From positions 85,685-149,684 of the forward strand of contig NZ_BDBV01000027.1 in assembly GCF_001613165.1 (NCBI RefSeq): a stretch of 64,000 bases of DNA, written 5' to 3'. The stretch is from Nocardia mexicana NBRC 108244. Its GTDB lineage: Bacteria > Actinomycetota > Actinomycetes > Mycobacteriales > Mycobacteriaceae. The position numbers and the translations under genes are program-made. How positions within the stretch are numbered: position 1 is the first letter of the stretch; each line of letters begins with the position of its first letter. This document shows positions 62,841 to 64,000 of this stretch, piece after piece. The notes under the pieces are model-generated. The model worked only from the letters and a program-made list of their open reading frames with translations, did not search any database and was not told the origin of the DNA.

Positions 62841-63797
62841 TCAGTGGGCGGCACCGCGGATTTCGGCCGCGCGGCGCGCACGGCGCAGCGCATCGGCGGT
62901 GAAGACCGCCAGCGCCAGCCAGATCAGCCCGAATCCGGCCCACCGCGACGGCGGCATCGCCTCGTGCCCGACCAGCACGCCCCACGCCATTTGCAGTGCG
63001 GGAGTGAGGTATTGGAGGATTCCCATGGTCGACAGCGGCACCCGTCCGGCGGCGAAGGCGAACAGCAGCAGCGGCACCAGGGTCACCGGGCCGGTCGACA
63101 TCATCAGGGCGGTATCGCCCACGCCGTCCCCGAATGCGGACTGCCCGGTCACCACGAACGCGATCGCCACCGCCAGCGCGAACGGCGCCGACATCAGCCC
63201 CTCGGCCGCGACGCTGCGCATCGGGTCGAGCCGGATCACCTTCTTCACCAGCCCGTAGGTCGCGAACGAGCAGGCCAGGACGAGCGCGATCACCGGCGGT
63301 TTGCCGTAGTCGACGGTCAGCACGATCACCGCGGTGGCGCCGAGCCCCAGCGCCACCCACTGCGGCCAGACCAGCCGCTCCCGGAAGATCGCCACCCCGA
63401 ACAGCACGGTGACCAGCGGGTTGATGAAATATCCGAGGGCGCACTCCACCACGTGCCCGGACGTGACGCCGTAGACGTAGACGCCCCAGTTGAGCGCGAT
63501 CGCCGCGCCCGCGACCGCGGCCAGCCGCCAGGTCCGGCCGTCGATGCCGCGCAGTTCCCGGATCCGGCCGGCCAGCAGCAGCACGATCAGCACCACGACC
63601 AGCGTCCACAGAATCCGCTGCGCCACGATCTCGACCGGATTCGCAAACTCCAGCAGGCCGAAGAACGCCGGGAACGCACCCCAGCACAGGTAGGCGCCCG
63701 CCCCGACCGCGACTCCCCAGTTGCCCACCCGCCGCACCCGGCCCGCCTCGCCGCCGGAGCCGGGGATCACTGCCGACGACGGTTTCCGAAACTGCAC
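62841..63797 (-). CDS. rarD: RarD-type EamA/DMT permease
   Basis: A 318-residue membrane protein with ten helices of the EamA family, RarD subgroup: GAYLCWGAFPAFFGLLEF at the N-terminus and GYFINPLVTVLFGVAIFRERL in the middle, both diagnostic. RarD is named from chloramphenicol-sensitivity work but its transported metabolite is unknown. GTG 63797 is the chosen start; a longer start at 63827 is possible. Confidence 0.88.
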   Translation of the reverse strand: MQFRKPSSAVIPGSGGEAGRVRRVGNWGVAVGAGAYLCWGAFPAFFGLLEFANPVEIVAQRILWTLVVVLIVLLLAGRIRELRGIDGRTWRLAAVAGAAIALNWGVYVYGVTSGHVVECALGYFINPLVTVLFGVAIFRERLVWPQWVALGLGATAVIVLTVDYGKPPVIALVLACSFATYGLVKKVIRLDPMRSVAAEGLMSAPFALAVAIAFVVTGQSAFGDGVGDTALMMSTGPVTLVPLLLFAFAAGRVPLSTMGILQYLTPALQMAWGVLVGHEAMPPSRWAGFGLIWLALAVFTADALRRARRAAEIRGAAH

Positions 63798-63905
63798 TGC
63801 ACAGACGGTACTTCCGCCCGGTACCACTGTCGAACAGGTTCCCGGATGCCGCTCATCACTCCCCGCCCCCGACCAGGACCGTCACGTCCGGCAGAGCTGA
63901 CCTGA

Positions 63906-63942
63906 TCCCGTCGTCGCGGCCCTGGGGGCCGCGACGACGGGA
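63906..63942. terminator. Strong hairpin near the right edge
   Basis: Perfect 17-bp arms (TCCCGTCGTCGCGGCCC and complement) with a 3-nt loop. It is probably the terminator of a gene ending to the right of the window. Its TCCCGTCGTC start also begins the asnB terminator at 52819. Confidence 0.7.
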
Positions 63943-63950
63943 ATGCAAGG

Positions 63951-64000
63951 GACCATCGCCGCGAGGCAGGAACGCCAGGACCACCGCCGCGAGGCAGGAA
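63951..64000. repeat. 28-bp direct repeat cut by the window edge
   Basis: GACCAyCGCCGCGAGGCAGG occurs at 63951 and again 28 bp later at 63979, and the second copy runs to the last base. The array may continue beyond the window. Confidence 0.6.

Overview
The window is very GC-rich, fully packed actinobacterial chromosome. Its backbone keeps the gene order of the Mycobacterium tuberculosis dnaE1 to nadA stretch (from memory, Rv1547 to Rv1593c), but with many unrelated genes between the conserved ones. An MspA-family porin, XRE/DUF5753-DUF397 pairs and BioQ-type biotin control point to a mycolic-acid actinomycete, most likely Nocardia (inference; Rhodococcus not excluded). No rRNA, tRNA, integrase, transposase or CRISPR array was seen.

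Layout. 1-4,700: an NrtR-like Nudix protein next to a palindrome, a small helical protein, two accessory enzymes, a 59-residue ORF, then the tail of the biotin block (DUF2567 membrane protein, bsaP). 4,742-6,449: bioB and bsaP divergent from the TetR repressor bioQ. 6,476-9,771: a cobalamin riboswitch heading an ABC importer (permease, ATPase, lipoprotein). 9,783-16,449: lipase, bioD-bioF, a FAD monooxygenase/TetR pair wedged between bioF and bioA, then bioA. Three near-identical BioQ operators sit before bioB, bioF and bioA. 16,549-18,567: two MarR loci with clear operators. 18,742-23,291: glgX-treY; the partner treZ lies 20 kb away at 43,844 on the other strand. 23,514-30,989: secreted S1 protease, DUF2235, monooxygenase, LysR/TDT transporter pair, secreted protein, GDSL esterase. 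31,430-34,972: dnaE1. 35,007-37,022: MspA-like porin and a LacI regulator with an internal deletion, followed by a 43-bp tandem repeat. 37,237-46,396: small membrane protein, F420-type Ddn homologue, 40-bp tandem repeat, ilvA, beta-lactamase-fold esterase, lipoprotein hydrolase, Uma2 protein, acetyltransferase, treZ, methyltransferase. 46,604-49,260: a DcuSR/CitAB-type two-component pair whose kinase carries an unusual insertion. 49,864-52,645: nitrate/sulfonate/taurine-type ABC operon. 52,871-57,171: asnB/TetR and a CrtI-like oxidoreductase. 57,319-59,458: three small genes divergent from an XRE/DUF397 pair. 59,619-64,000: secreted proteins, P450 with a MerR and a VOC protein, and RarD.

How the parts work together: bioA, bioF, bioD, bioB and BsaP make biotin under BioQ. 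GlgX, TreY and TreZ convert glycogen to trehalose. Most other units are small regulator-plus-target cassettes with palindromic operators readable in the sequence. The least explained material is the XRE/DUF397 locus with its three small divergent genes, two families of dispersed palindromic intergenic repeats, the kinase insertion and the deleted LacI protein.
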